Positions 33,046 to 40,526 of a DNA stretch of 40,713 nt are shown here, piece by piece. The stretch lies in contig JAJRVZ010000153.1 of assembly GCA_024277055.1 (NCBI GenBank), positions 1 to 40,713 of the forward strand, written 5' to 3'. Position numbers and translations under genes: made by a program. Each line of letters begins with the position of its first letter. The first letter of the stretch is position 1. Under the pieces are notes generated by a model, which worked only from the letters and a program-made list of their open reading frames with translations, made no database searches and was not told the DNA's origin. Source of the DNA: Calditrichota bacterium. GTDB lineage: Bacteria; Calditrichota; Calditrichia; JAJRVZ01.

Positions 33046-34992
33046 ATGTTGCAGCTTAAAAAAATAGGTTACCGGATCGCGGACAAATGGCTGTTCCGGG
33101 AAATAGACTGGGTGATCAATCCGGGTCGGCGGCTGGCGTTGATCGGTCCGAACGGGGCGGGAAAAACGACCCTGTTGCGCATAATCAACGGCGAACTTCC
33201 GCCGGAGTGCGGAACAATGATCAAACCGCGCGGCTACCGGATCGGGTATTTACCGCAGGAAGAGATCGCCGTCGGAAAGGGACCGATCCTGTTGCAGGTG
33301 CTGGAAGGAAACCGGGAAGTACTGGAAATTGAAGCGGAGATGGCCGAACTGCACACCCGGCTGGAAGGGACGGAAAACAGGCGGCAGGAGAAATTGCTGA
33401 TACAACTCGGGGATCTGGAACACCGTTTTCAGGTGCTGGGCGGTTACGAACTGGAGTCGCAGGCAAAAAAGATATTGACCGGGCTGGGTTTCACGGAACG
33501 GGATTTTCAACGACCGGTAAGCGAATTCAGCGGCGGCTGGCGCATGAGGGTTTACCTGGCCCGCCTGCTGCTGCAGCAACCGGATTTGTTATTGCTGGAC
33601 GAGCCGACCAACCATCTGGACCTGCCGTCGCTCGAGTGGCTGGAAGATTATCTGCAGGATTTCCCGGGCAGTATGATCGTAGTATCGCACGACCGGTTTT
33701 TTATAGACCGCCTGGCGCAGGAGATCGCCGAGCTGGAAAATAAAAAACTGGTTCATTATTCGGGCAATTATCATTTCTACGAAAAACAAAAGGTCCTGCT
33801 TGAAGAACAATTACTGAAACGGTGGGAAGAAATCCGTGAAGAAAAAGAAAAGCTGCAGCGTTTCATAGATCGTTTCAGGTATAAGGCCAGCAAGGCGCCG
33901 CAGGTGCAGAGCCGTATAAAACGGCTGGAGAAACTGGAAGAGATAGAACTGCCGAAGCAGACGACACAGATGCGTTTTCGCATTCAAACGCCGGTGCAAA
34001 GTTACCAACAGGTCTGTCTTTGCGAAAACCTGGTGTTCGCCTACGACGGCAATCCCGTATTGAAGGAACTCGATTTTAAAATACAGCGCGGGGAACGCAT
34101 TGCGCTGGTCGGCCCGAACGGTGTCGGTAAAACCACGCTGACGCGGTTGATTGCCGGCGAGCTGCAACCGCAGCAGGGAAAGATAGTATTAGGACAACGG
34201 GTTCGATACGGCTATTATGCGCAGCACCAGGCCGACCGGCTGAACGGTGACGCGAAGATAATTGATGAAGTCAGTGAAACCGCCGCCCCTGCTTTGAGAA
34301 GCGATGTCCGCAACGTACTGGGCATGTTCCGTTTCAGCGGCGAGGATACGGAAAAGAAAATCGGTGTGCTGAGTGGCGGGGAAAAGGCAAGGGTGTCGCT
34401 GGCGAAAATCCTGCTTTCGCCGGTAAATTTTCTGATCATGGATGAACCGACCAATCATCTCGATGCGGCGTCGAAGGAGGCGCTGGAACAGGCCCTGGCC
34501 GATTACGACGGCACACTGTTGCTGATATCCCACGACCGCTATTTTCTGGATAAGCTGGTGCGTCGGGTGTTTGAACTGCAGGAAGGTAGGTTACAAATTT
34601 TCGAGGGTAACTACAGCGACTATCTGCGGCGAAGGGCAGGTATGAATGCCCAATCGAAATCGGGGGAACGGCCGGAAAATGAAAAAGCCGGCGCTGTTGC
34701 GCGTAACAAGAAAGAACGCAAGAGACAGGAAGCACAGCTGCGGCAGTCGATCAGCGGGAAACGGCGTAAACTGGAGCAGTCGATTGCAGCCCTCGAACAG
34801 CAGATTGATGTAATGGAGCAGGAAAAGCAGCAGCTGGAAGCCGAAATGGCGGAGCCGGATTTCTTCGCTGATGAGCAGGCAGCCGCCGAAAAGGTTCGGC
34901 GATATAAGCAATTACAGGAAAAATTACCTGTGAAATTACTGCAATGGGAAAACGAACAGCATGAGCTGGATGAACTGCTTAATACCATATGA
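33046..34992 (+). CDS. ABC-F family ATPase (ribosome-associated, Uup/YheS-like)
   Basis: A 648-residue protein with two ABC ATPase domains and no membrane segment. Domain 1: Walker A 'GPNGAGKTT' (34-42), signature 'FSGGWRMRV', Walker B 'LLLLDEPTNHLD'. A linker of about 80 residues rich in Glu/Lys ('WEEIREEKEKLQRFIDRF') is the P-site tRNA interaction motif region of ABC-F proteins. Domain 2: 'GPNGVGKTT', 'LSGGEKARVSLAKILL', 'FLIMDEPTNHLD'. The C-terminus is a coiled coil (about 565-648), as in Uup and YheS. ABC-F proteins act on stalled ribosomes, and some give antibiotic resistance; sequence alone does not say so here. No clear ribosome site precedes the ATG. Confidence 0.93.
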   Translation: MLQLKKIGYRIADKWLFREIDWVINPGRRLALIGPNGAGKTTLLRIINGELPPECGTMIKPRGYRIGYLPQEEIAVGKGPILLQVLEGNREVLEIEAEMAELHTRLEGTENRRQEKLLIQLGDLEHRFQVLGGYELESQAKKILTGLGFTERDFQRPVSEFSGGWRMRVYLARLLLQQPDLLLLDEPTNHLDLPSLEWLEDYLQDFPGSMIVVSHDRFFIDRLAQEIAELENKKLVHYSGNYHFYEKQKVLLEEQLLKRWEEIREEKEKLQRFIDRFRYKASKAPQVQSRIKRLEKLEEIELPKQTTQMRFRIQTPVQSYQQVCLCENLVFAYDGNPVLKELDFKIQRGERIALVGPNGVGKTTLTRLIAGELQPQQGKIVLGQRVRYGYYAQHQADRLNGDAKIIDEVSETAAPALRSDVRNVLGMFRFSGEDTEKKIGVLSGGEKARVSLAKILLSPVNFLIMDEPTNHLDAASKEALEQALADYDGTLLLISHDRYFLDKLVRRVFELQEGRLQIFEGNYSDYLRRRAGMNAQSKSGERPENEKAGAVARNKKERKRQEAQLRQSISGKRRKLEQSIAALEQQIDVMEQEKQQLEAEMAEPDFFADEQAAAEKVRRYKQLQEKLPVKLLQWENEQHELDELLNTI

Positions 34993-35106
34993 AGCACAAA
35001 TAAAAAATAACCGGTAGAGAGTTATTTGCAGTATATTTTGAATTAATTTCATTCCTTGTTAAAATTAGTCAATTCAAACTAAGATATATTGAGTCGGAGC
35101 GGTAAA

Positions 35107-36135
35107 ATGAAAATTTTAAAACTCTTAAGCATTGCTATGATTTTTGCCGGTATCATTTCTTGTACCGGAGCAGTAAATCAGCCGGTTGCATCCTTCGGTC
35201 TGGTCATCCACGGCGGGGCGGGGACGATCACGAAGGAGAACACTTCCCCGGAAAAAGAAAAACTGTACTCGGAAAAACTGAAGGAAGTGCTGCAAACCGG
35301 TTACAAAATTCTGAATAAAGGCGGCAGTGCGCTGGATGCGGTAGAGAAGTGCATCAATATGATGGAAGACTCTCCCCTGTTCAATTCCGGCAAAGGGGCG
35401 GTATTTGCGGCCAACGGTAAAAACGAACTGGATGCTTCGATTATGGAGGGCAAAACGCTGAATGCCGGAGCAGTGGCCGGTGTAACCCATATAAAAAACC
35501 CGATCAGCCTGGCCCGGCTGGTGATGGAAAAATCACCCCATGTATTGCTGGCACGCGAAGGCGCCGAGGCTTTTGCACAGGAACAGGGGATAGAACTCGT
35601 CGACGAAAAATACTTTTTTACTGAATCGCGCTGGGACCGATTGCAGAAGGCGAAACAGCGTGAAACAGATCGGAAATCACAATCATCCCTGGATATTCAT
35701 CCCGATGAAAAATACGGAACCGTCGGTGCCGCTGCGCTGGACAAAAACGGTAATCTCGCCGCCGGCACATCCACCGGGGGCATGACGAACAAACACTGGG
35801 GAAGGATCGGCGATTCGCCGATCATCGGAGCAGGAACCTACGCCAACAATAAAACCTGTGCGATTTCGGCTACTGGTCACGGCGAATATTTTATACGCGG
35901 TGTGATCACGCACGATATTTCCGCCATGATGGAATATGCGGGAAAAACGCTGCAGCAGGCCGCACGGGAGGTTATTCAGAGAAAACTGAAAGCCATGGGA
36001 GGCAGCGGCGGGATTATCGCCATCGATCATCTGGGTAATGTGGTGATGGAATTTAATACCGCCGGCATGTTTCGCGGAGTCGTAACGGATAACAGTCAGC
36101 CGGTCGTTCTCATGTTCGGGGAAGAACAGAAATAA
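35107..36135 (+). CDS. Lipoprotein isoaspartyl peptidase / L-asparaginase (Ntn hydrolase)
   Basis: 342 residues from ATG 35107. The track start TTG 35089 is rejected because GGAG at 35096-35099 lies 7 nt before ATG 35107. The N-terminus is a lipoprotein signal ('LLSIAMIFAGIISC'), so the enzyme is probably anchored in the envelope. The plant-type asparaginase family is clear: 'VIHGGAGTITKEN', 'NSGKGAVFAANGKNELDASIM' (split here), the self-cleavage nucleophile Thr205 in 'KYGTVGAAALDKNGNLAAGTST' (split here), and 'GDSPIIGAGTYANN'. It would cleave itself into two subunits and remove isoaspartyl residues from peptides or hydrolyse asparagine. It is followed by a periplasmic protein gene and the amidohydrolase, likely as one operon. 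Confidence 0.93.
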   Translation: MKILKLLSIAMIFAGIISCTGAVNQPVASFGLVIHGGAGTITKENTSPEKEKLYSEKLKEVLQTGYKILNKGGSALDAVEKCINMMEDSPLFNSGKGAVFAANGKNELDASIMEGKTLNAGAVAGVTHIKNPISLARLVMEKSPHVLLAREGAEAFAQEQGIELVDEKYFFTESRWDRLQKAKQRETDRKSQSSLDIHPDEKYGTVGAAALDKNGNLAAGTSTGGMTNKHWGRIGDSPIIGAGTYANNKTCAISATGHGEYFIRGVITHDISAMMEYAGKTLQQAAREVIQRKLKAMGGSGGIIAIDHLGNVVMEFNTAGMFRGVVTDNSQPVVLMFGEEQK

Positions 36136-36188
36136 ACCGGCCGACGGATTTCGTTCGATAATCCACACTTATTTTCGGGGAGTTCAAC

Positions 36189-36935
36189 ATGCAAAAATCA
36201 GGAAAACGCTTACTGCCGGTTTTACTGTTAATCGGTTCGGCTCTGGTTGCACAGGACCTGCAACAGACGGTTGAAAAAGTCTGGCAGCATATCGGAGGCA
36301 AACAGACCTATGAAAAAGCCAGATACCTTGAATTTACTTTCCAGGTGGAACGCGAAGGGAAAGTACTGGCCACACGGCATCACCTGTTGGACCGGTACAC
36401 CGGCAACCATGTACTGGATGTAACCGAACCGAAAACCGGGGACCAGGTCCGGGTTTACTCGAATATTAACACCAAAAAAGGCGTGACCTACAAAAACAGC
36501 AAACAGCTGAAAGGTGTTGATAATACCGACTGGGTGAATCAGGCCTACGGTCTTTTCGTCAACGACAGCTACTGGCTGCTGATGCCGGCTAAACTGGAAG
36601 ACCCCGGCGTAAAGATCAAAATTGATAAAGCCCTCAGCCAATCGTCCGGCAAAACGGTACTGGACCTGACTTTCGAGAATGTCGGCAATACACCGGGCGA
36701 TCACTACTCGGTATTCGTGAACGGGGACGGAAGCATTGCACGCTGGAAATTTAAATTGCAGGGAGGCCGGGAAGGGGATTTCACCTGGCTGGATGAAAAG
36801 CATGTGGGCATGGGCGTGAAACTGTCTACAAGGAAAGTCAGCGCCGACGGCAAAGTGACCATCTCTTTCCCGCAGGTTGAGTTTACCTCCCTGCAGGATA
36901 TCGTACGCTTCGAACCACCGCAGATCGTAAAATGA
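36189..36935 (+). CDS. Exported protein of unknown function
   Basis: A 248-residue protein with signal peptide 'LLPVLLLIGSALVAQ'. The mature part is beta-rich: 'KARYLEFTFQVEREGKVLATRHHLLDRYTG' (split here), 'NDSYWLLMPAKLEDPGVKIKI', 'FTWLDEKHVGMGVKLSTRKV'. The pattern of long antiparallel strands is reminiscent of LolA/LolB-type lipoprotein-sorting folds, but I see no family signature and do not assign one. GGGGAG precedes the ATG. The gene overlaps the amidohydrolase by 4 nt (ATGA) and follows the isoaspartyl peptidase by 53 nt, so it may help with peptide or substrate handling at the membrane. Confidence 0.75.
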   Translation: MQKSGKRLLPVLLLIGSALVAQDLQQTVEKVWQHIGGKQTYEKARYLEFTFQVEREGKVLATRHHLLDRYTGNHVLDVTEPKTGDQVRVYSNINTKKGVTYKNSKQLKGVDNTDWVNQAYGLFVNDSYWLLMPAKLEDPGVKIKIDKALSQSSGKTVLDLTFENVGNTPGDHYSVFVNGDGSIARWKFKLQGGREGDFTWLDEKHVGMGVKLSTRKVSADGKVTISFPQVEFTSLQDIVRFEPPQIVK

Positions 36936-38596
36936 GATTCCTTTACTGCTTCACCCTGTCAATACTGTTGCTGTGGGCCGCCTGTTCCACACAGCAGTAT
37001 GATATTATTATCCGTAACGGTACGGTGATCGACGGCAGCGGCAAAAAGGGTTTTAATGCCGATGTGGCCATCCGGGACGGCAGGATTGCGAAAATTGCAA
37101 AAGATATTCCGGGTAAAGCGAAACAGATCATTGACGCTGAAGGATCGGTTGTCAGTCCCGGTTTTATTGACATGCTGTCCTGGGCCTGCGGACCGATCTG
37201 GTACGACGGCACCGTTCCCAGCGTGGTTCGGCAGGGCATCACCACCGCCGTATTAGGCGAAGGTTGGTCGATGGGGCCGGTGAATGAAAACGTGAAAAAG
37301 GAAATGGCCGGCTGGTGGCAGGAATATGAAATTCCCTATGACTGGCAAACGCTGGATGATTATCTGCGCCTTATCGAGCAGCGCGGGACCTCGGTTAATA
37401 TCGCTTCCTGTGTCGGGGCGACCACCCTGCGCATGTATGTGATTGGTTTTGAAGACCGCAGGGCGACGCCGGCGGAGTTGCAGCAAATGAAGGACCTGTT
37501 GCGCAGGGAAATGGAAGCCGGTGCCCTGGGGCTGGCCAGCAGTCTGGTCTATACCCCTGCTTTTTATGCCGATACCCATGAACTGATCGATCTGGCAAAA
37601 GTTGCCGCCGAATATGACGGTGTGTATGCCTCTCATATCCGCGGGGAAGGCAGCGATCTGCTGAAAGCGCTGGACGAGTTTATCACCATTTGCGAGCAGG
37701 CAAATATACGCGGGGAAATCTACCATCTGAAGGCGGCGGGCAAGGAAAACTGGCCCTTGCTGGAAAAGGCCATTGCCAAAATAGAAGCGGCTCGGCAACG
37801 CGGCCTACGGATTTACGCCGATATTTATCCTTACACCGCCGGCGCCACGGGGCTGGATGCGACTCTGCCGCCCTGGGCCAAGGAAGGCGGTGACGAGGCG
37901 CTGGTGAAACGGTTACAAAACAAAAAATTGCGCGGCAGCATTAAAAAGGAGATACTGACCAGTTTCGAAGGTTGGGAAAATTTTTACCGGATGGCCGGCG
38001 GCGGAAAAGGCATCCTGATCAGTTATCTTTCCGAGAAGAACCAGGAGCTGCAGGGAAAGTACCTGTCGGAGGCGGCGACGCAACGCGGCTACAGCGATGA
38101 GCTGGAGTTCCTGTTTGATTTGCTGATTGAAGAAAACGGCGGCGGCGGGGGCATCTATTTTCTGATGCCGGAAGAAAATGTGGTGCGTAAAATACAACTG
38201 CCGTGGGTCAGCTTTGATACCGATGAAGACGCCTACCGGCCGACGGGGCCGATGAGCAAACGGCATCCGCATCCCCGGGCGTACGGTACGTTTCCAAGAA
38301 TACTGGGAAAATATGTGCGTGAGGAAAAGGTGATTCCGCTGGAAGAGGCCATTCGAAAAATGACTTCGCTGGCGGCGAAGGTGGCGAGACTGTCCGATCG
38401 CGGGTTGCTTCAGCCGGGTAAAGCGGCGGATGTCGTCGTTTTCAATCCGAAGACTGTGACCGACCACGCCACCTATACCGAGCCGCACCGTTTTGCAACC
38501 GGAATAGAATATGTGCTGGTTAACGGGCGCATCGTTGTTGAGAAGGAGCAACATACGGGGGCAAAGCCCGGCCGTGTTCTGAGAAAAACACCATAA
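36932..38596 (+). CDS. Lipoprotein N-acyl-D-amino-acid deacylase-like amidohydrolase
   Basis: A 554-residue protein with lipoprotein signal 'LSILLLWAAC' (Cys18). It belongs to the D-aminoacylase branch of amidohydrolases: 'IIIRNGTVIDGSG', 'VSPGFIDM', 'GALGLASSLVYTPA', His235 in 'YASHIRGEG', His265 in 'IYHLKAAGKENW', an Asp in 'VSFDTDEDAY', and the closing 'GLLQPGKAADVVVFNP'. The usual HxH after 'GFID' is replaced by 'MLSW', and the metal-binding Cys region reads 'GEGW'. This resembles a variant subfamily that I recall from other environmental bacteria. It would deacylate N-acyl-D-amino acids or related amides in the envelope, probably with one metal. Its place behind the isoaspartyl peptidase suggests salvage of damaged or D-amino-acid peptides. 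Confidence 0.87.
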   Translation: MRFLYCFTLSILLLWAACSTQQYDIIIRNGTVIDGSGKKGFNADVAIRDGRIAKIAKDIPGKAKQIIDAEGSVVSPGFIDMLSWACGPIWYDGTVPSVVRQGITTAVLGEGWSMGPVNENVKKEMAGWWQEYEIPYDWQTLDDYLRLIEQRGTSVNIASCVGATTLRMYVIGFEDRRATPAELQQMKDLLRREMEAGALGLASSLVYTPAFYADTHELIDLAKVAAEYDGVYASHIRGEGSDLLKALDEFITICEQANIRGEIYHLKAAGKENWPLLEKAIAKIEAARQRGLRIYADIYPYTAGATGLDATLPPWAKEGGDEALVKRLQNKKLRGSIKKEILTSFEGWENFYRMAGGGKGILISYLSEKNQELQGKYLSEAATQRGYSDELEFLFDLLIEENGGGGGIYFLMPEENVVRKIQLPWVSFDTDEDAYRPTGPMSKRHPHPRAYGTFPRILGKYVREEKVIPLEEAIRKMTSLAAKVARLSDRGLLQPGKAADVVVFNPKTVTDHATYTEPHRFATGIEYVLVNGRIVVEKEQHTGAKPGRVLRKTP

Positions 38597-38630
38597 AAAA
38601 ACCTCCGGACGATTACGACCGAAGGTTTTG
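38595..38630. terminator. Bidirectional terminator between amidohydrolase and bacterioferritin
   Basis: AACCT-C-CGG and CCG-A-AGGTT form a stem with one mismatch around a 10-base loop. The minus strand has seven Ts after the stem, which suits the bacterioferritin gene ending at 38687. The plus strand has only TTTT, so it is weaker for the amidohydrolase. Confidence 0.75.
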
Positions 38631-38686
38631 ATGATTGAATACTTTGTTAATACCTGTTCTTCCGGTATTCTTTTCATATAAACCTG

Positions 38687-39181
38687 TTACATGGCCGGTC
38701 CGGCGTCGCGGGTTTTGCTGCGTTCAATCGACTGCAGCGCCAGGTAACTGTCACCGAACTTGGCCAGATTGTCCAGCTCGGTATCGTATTGATCAAAGTG
38801 CTTTTCCTCATCCAATACCAGGCTCTCGAAAAGTTGTTTTGAAATGGCGTCGGCATTGTTCGAGCATTCATTGGCCCAGATATTATAATCCCTTGCGCTT
38901 TCCTCTTCCATTTTCGCCGCCAGTTTCAGCATTTCCTTCACGTCACGGATCGGTTGCGCTTCGACGCCCGCTTTCATTTCAACATCCCCCTTGAGGAACA
39001 GAATGCGTTCGGCCAGCTTTTCAACATGGATCATTTCCTCGATGGCCGTGCGTTTGAACAGGCCGGCCAGCAGATCGAAGCCCATATCGTCAAGGTAAAA
39101 ATGGAACAACATATACTGGTGCACCGCGGCCATTTCATCGGCGAGCGCCTTGTTCAGCAGTTCGATACTTTTTTCATGCAT
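38687..39181 (-). CDS. bfr: Bacterioferritin
   Basis: A 164-residue ferritin-like protein with the bacterioferritin di-iron ligands in place: Glu16 ('LADEMAAVHQYM'), Glu49 and His52 ('IEEMIHVEKLAERILFLKG'), a Glu in 'MEEESARDYN' (92-94), Glu126 and His129 ('LDEEKHFDQ'). Met50, equal to the haem ligand Met52 of E. coli Bfr, is present, so it probably binds haem at the dimer interface. It would oxidise and store iron and limit oxidative stress. A strong ribosome site (AAGGAG) lies upstream. No Fur box or bacterioferritin-associated ferredoxin gene was seen nearby. Confidence 0.93.
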   Translation of the reverse strand: MHEKSIELLNKALADEMAAVHQYMLFHFYLDDMGFDLLAGLFKRTAIEEMIHVEKLAERILFLKGDVEMKAGVEAQPIRDVKEMLKLAAKMEEESARDYNIWANECSNNADAISKQLFESLVLDEEKHFDQYDTELDNLAKFGDSYLALQSIERSKTRDAGPAM

Positions 39182-39532
39182 GTTTTTATTCTCCTTTCAT
39201 CGTATTCATTTGCCGTTTTAATTTAGCATTGAAACGAATTTAAAGAAAATAAAAATCCTGATGCATGATGAGTGAAAGGTGACGATGCGCTGTGACGGGT
39301 GACGGTTCGTTGAAGTAACGGTACTGAAGCAGAACACATATCTCTGGTAAAGCATAGAATTTAATTAGTCGTTACTGATTAAATCCCCAAATTGTCTTGT
39401 TTATACCATTTGAATCTTGATCAGTTTGTTCTTATTTAAAATAGTCTGTGAAAGTGAAGCTGTATCCTAATGTTTTCTATTTGATTGTCCAAATTTTAGA
39501 TTTAGGAGAGATAGGTTTTTTTCAGCTAAAGT
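39182..39532. other. 351-bp AT-rich intergenic region with a degenerate repeat
   Basis: No gene is visible. It holds the bacterioferritin 5' region (AAGGAG at about 39191-39196, minus) and, from 39259, the first copy of the repeat also found at 40402-40526. The rest (39340-39532) is AT-rich with no feature I can name. Confidence 0.6.
39259..39331 (+). repeat. Left copy of a degenerate direct repeat
   Basis: It starts TGATGCATGA, continues with GTGA/GTGACG-like steps and ends in 'CGGGTGACGGTTCGTTGAAG' followed by TAACGGTACTGAAGCA. The last 36 bases match the right copy at 31 of 36 positions by hand alignment, in the same orientation. Confidence 0.8.
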
Positions 39533-39979
39533 TTATATTTTTTTATATCTCTCTTCGACTTCAGCAAATTGTCCAGGTAATAATTCAACATTCTGCTCTT
39601 TTAATGACAGAATATTATTAGAAATTGATATTATGTATTCAGATGTTTCATAGTATTGTTCATTACCATTCGTAATTGTAAAGGTAATTATTAGCTTATT
39701 GTTTGTTAATTCCCATTCAATCTTTTCTTCATTATAGTATGTTCCTGGTCCGTCTTCATCAAAATAAGCTACTCCATTAGATCTGAAACTGTAAGTAGGT
39801 GCATTGGGGTCCGTCTCCCAATCTTTGTTTTCATAAATGATATTTCCATTTGATTTTGCGACTTCATAATACAATTGCCATGTTCCAAGAATGGCTCTTT
39901 CAGTCGGGGCTGTAGATGCCTCTTTGCTGCAATTGTTAAAAAGCAAAATAGCAAACAGCATTAAAAAAATGCGATACAT
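39533..39979 (-). CDS. Small AT-rich lipoprotein, lipocalin-like
   Basis: A 148-residue protein with lipoprotein signal 'MYRIFLMLFAILLFNNC' (Cys17), followed by 'SKEAS', which resembles the Ser-Lys-acidic lipoprotein export signals described in Bacteroidetes. The mature part has the pattern of small lipocalin-like lipoproteins: 'ILGTWQLYYEV', then strands 'PTYSFRSNGVAYFD', 'IEWELTNNKLIITFTI' and 'YIISISNNILSLKEQ'. The ligand is unknown. The gene is about one third G+C in the lines I counted, far below its neighbours near 50-60%, and uses AT-rich codons. It stands alone between two related direct repeats, which suggests acquisition by transfer. Confidence 0.85.
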   Translation of the reverse strand: MYRIFLMLFAILLFNNCSKEASTAPTERAILGTWQLYYEVAKSNGNIIYENKDWETDPNAPTYSFRSNGVAYFDEDGPGTYYNEEKIEWELTNNKLIITFTITNGNEQYYETSEYIISISNNILSLKEQNVELLPGQFAEVEERYKKI

Positions 39980-39984
39980 GTAAA

Positions 39985-39992
39985 CCTCCTTT
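39985..39992 (-). promoter_or_regulatory. Strong ribosome binding site of the lipoprotein gene
   Basis: AAAGGAGG lies 5 nt before the ATG at 39979 on the minus strand, near the ideal sequence and spacing. Confidence 0.8.
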
Positions 39993-40186
39993 AAATTGTT
40001 AATTGGAGTTCCTATATAAAACTGGAATGTTTTGATCAGATTTTTTGGTTTAATTCGTAGTATTTTTTTGAGACGGATTAATAATTCATCGGGAATCTTT
40101 AAACTTAGAACAGATTTGTATATTGCGACTGATCGTTCTAAATCACTAAGTTTATCAACTACATCATTTGTTCTACTTCATTGAAT

Positions 40187-40213
40187 ATTGGCAATTGACC
40201 ATTGGAAATTGGA
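40187..40213 (+). repeat. Imperfect ATTGG/CAATTG tandem stretch
   Basis: 'ATTGGCAATTGACCATTGG' followed by AAATTGG: units of 'ATTGG' or 'AATTG' recur about every 6-8 bases and include the inverse CCATTGG/CCAAT-type symmetry. It looks like a decayed short-repeat tract. Confidence 0.5.
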
Positions 40214-40401
40214 TATTTCTTAAAGCTCCGCCCCGTCAATTACATGTTCGAAAAAAAACATGCAGAAAAAAGGCACAACATTGTACGGTATCTATTTTGC
40301 CTACTTCATGCAGTAAATGGTTTCTTCCCGAGGATTAAATTCGAATAGTAAGTGTTTTCTTAAAAGTAATAAAAAAGAGGGGGGGATGCAAGTTTTTTAA
40401 G

Positions 40402-40526
40402 TGATGCATGAAGCGTGATACGTAACAGGTGATGTGTAACGAGTGACTATAAGTAAAAGTAACTGTTCTTTGTAGCGGTTGTTGCCGGTGCGGGTTACGG
40501 TTCGTTGAAGTAATCATGCTGAAGCA
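40402..40526 (+). repeat. Right copy of the degenerate direct repeat
   Basis: It opens with the same TGATGCATGA as the left copy and closes with 'CGGGTTACGGTTCGTTGAAG' plus TAATCATGCTGAAGCA. The middle is about 50 bases longer and built from GTGAT/GTAAC steps ('GTGATACGTAACAGGTGATG'). Same orientation as the copy at 39259-39331; the lipoprotein gene lies between. Confidence 0.78.

Noticed and set aside
35005-35027. AAATAAC/GTTATTT hairpin after the ABC-F gene as a terminator
   Set aside because: The stem is short and AT-rich, with no T-run behind it; too weak to list.
35089-35106. TTG start of the isoaspartyl peptidase in the ORF track
   Set aside because: GGAG at 35096-35099 serves ATG 35107, and the lipoprotein signal then starts correctly.
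37913-38677. 254-aa minus-strand ORF
   Set aside because: It is a shadow of the amidohydrolase, whose motifs are on the plus strand; it also crosses the terminator.
40335-40517. 60-aa minus-strand ORF
   Set aside because: Composition is repeat-like and it lies across the degenerate repeat; no ribosome site.
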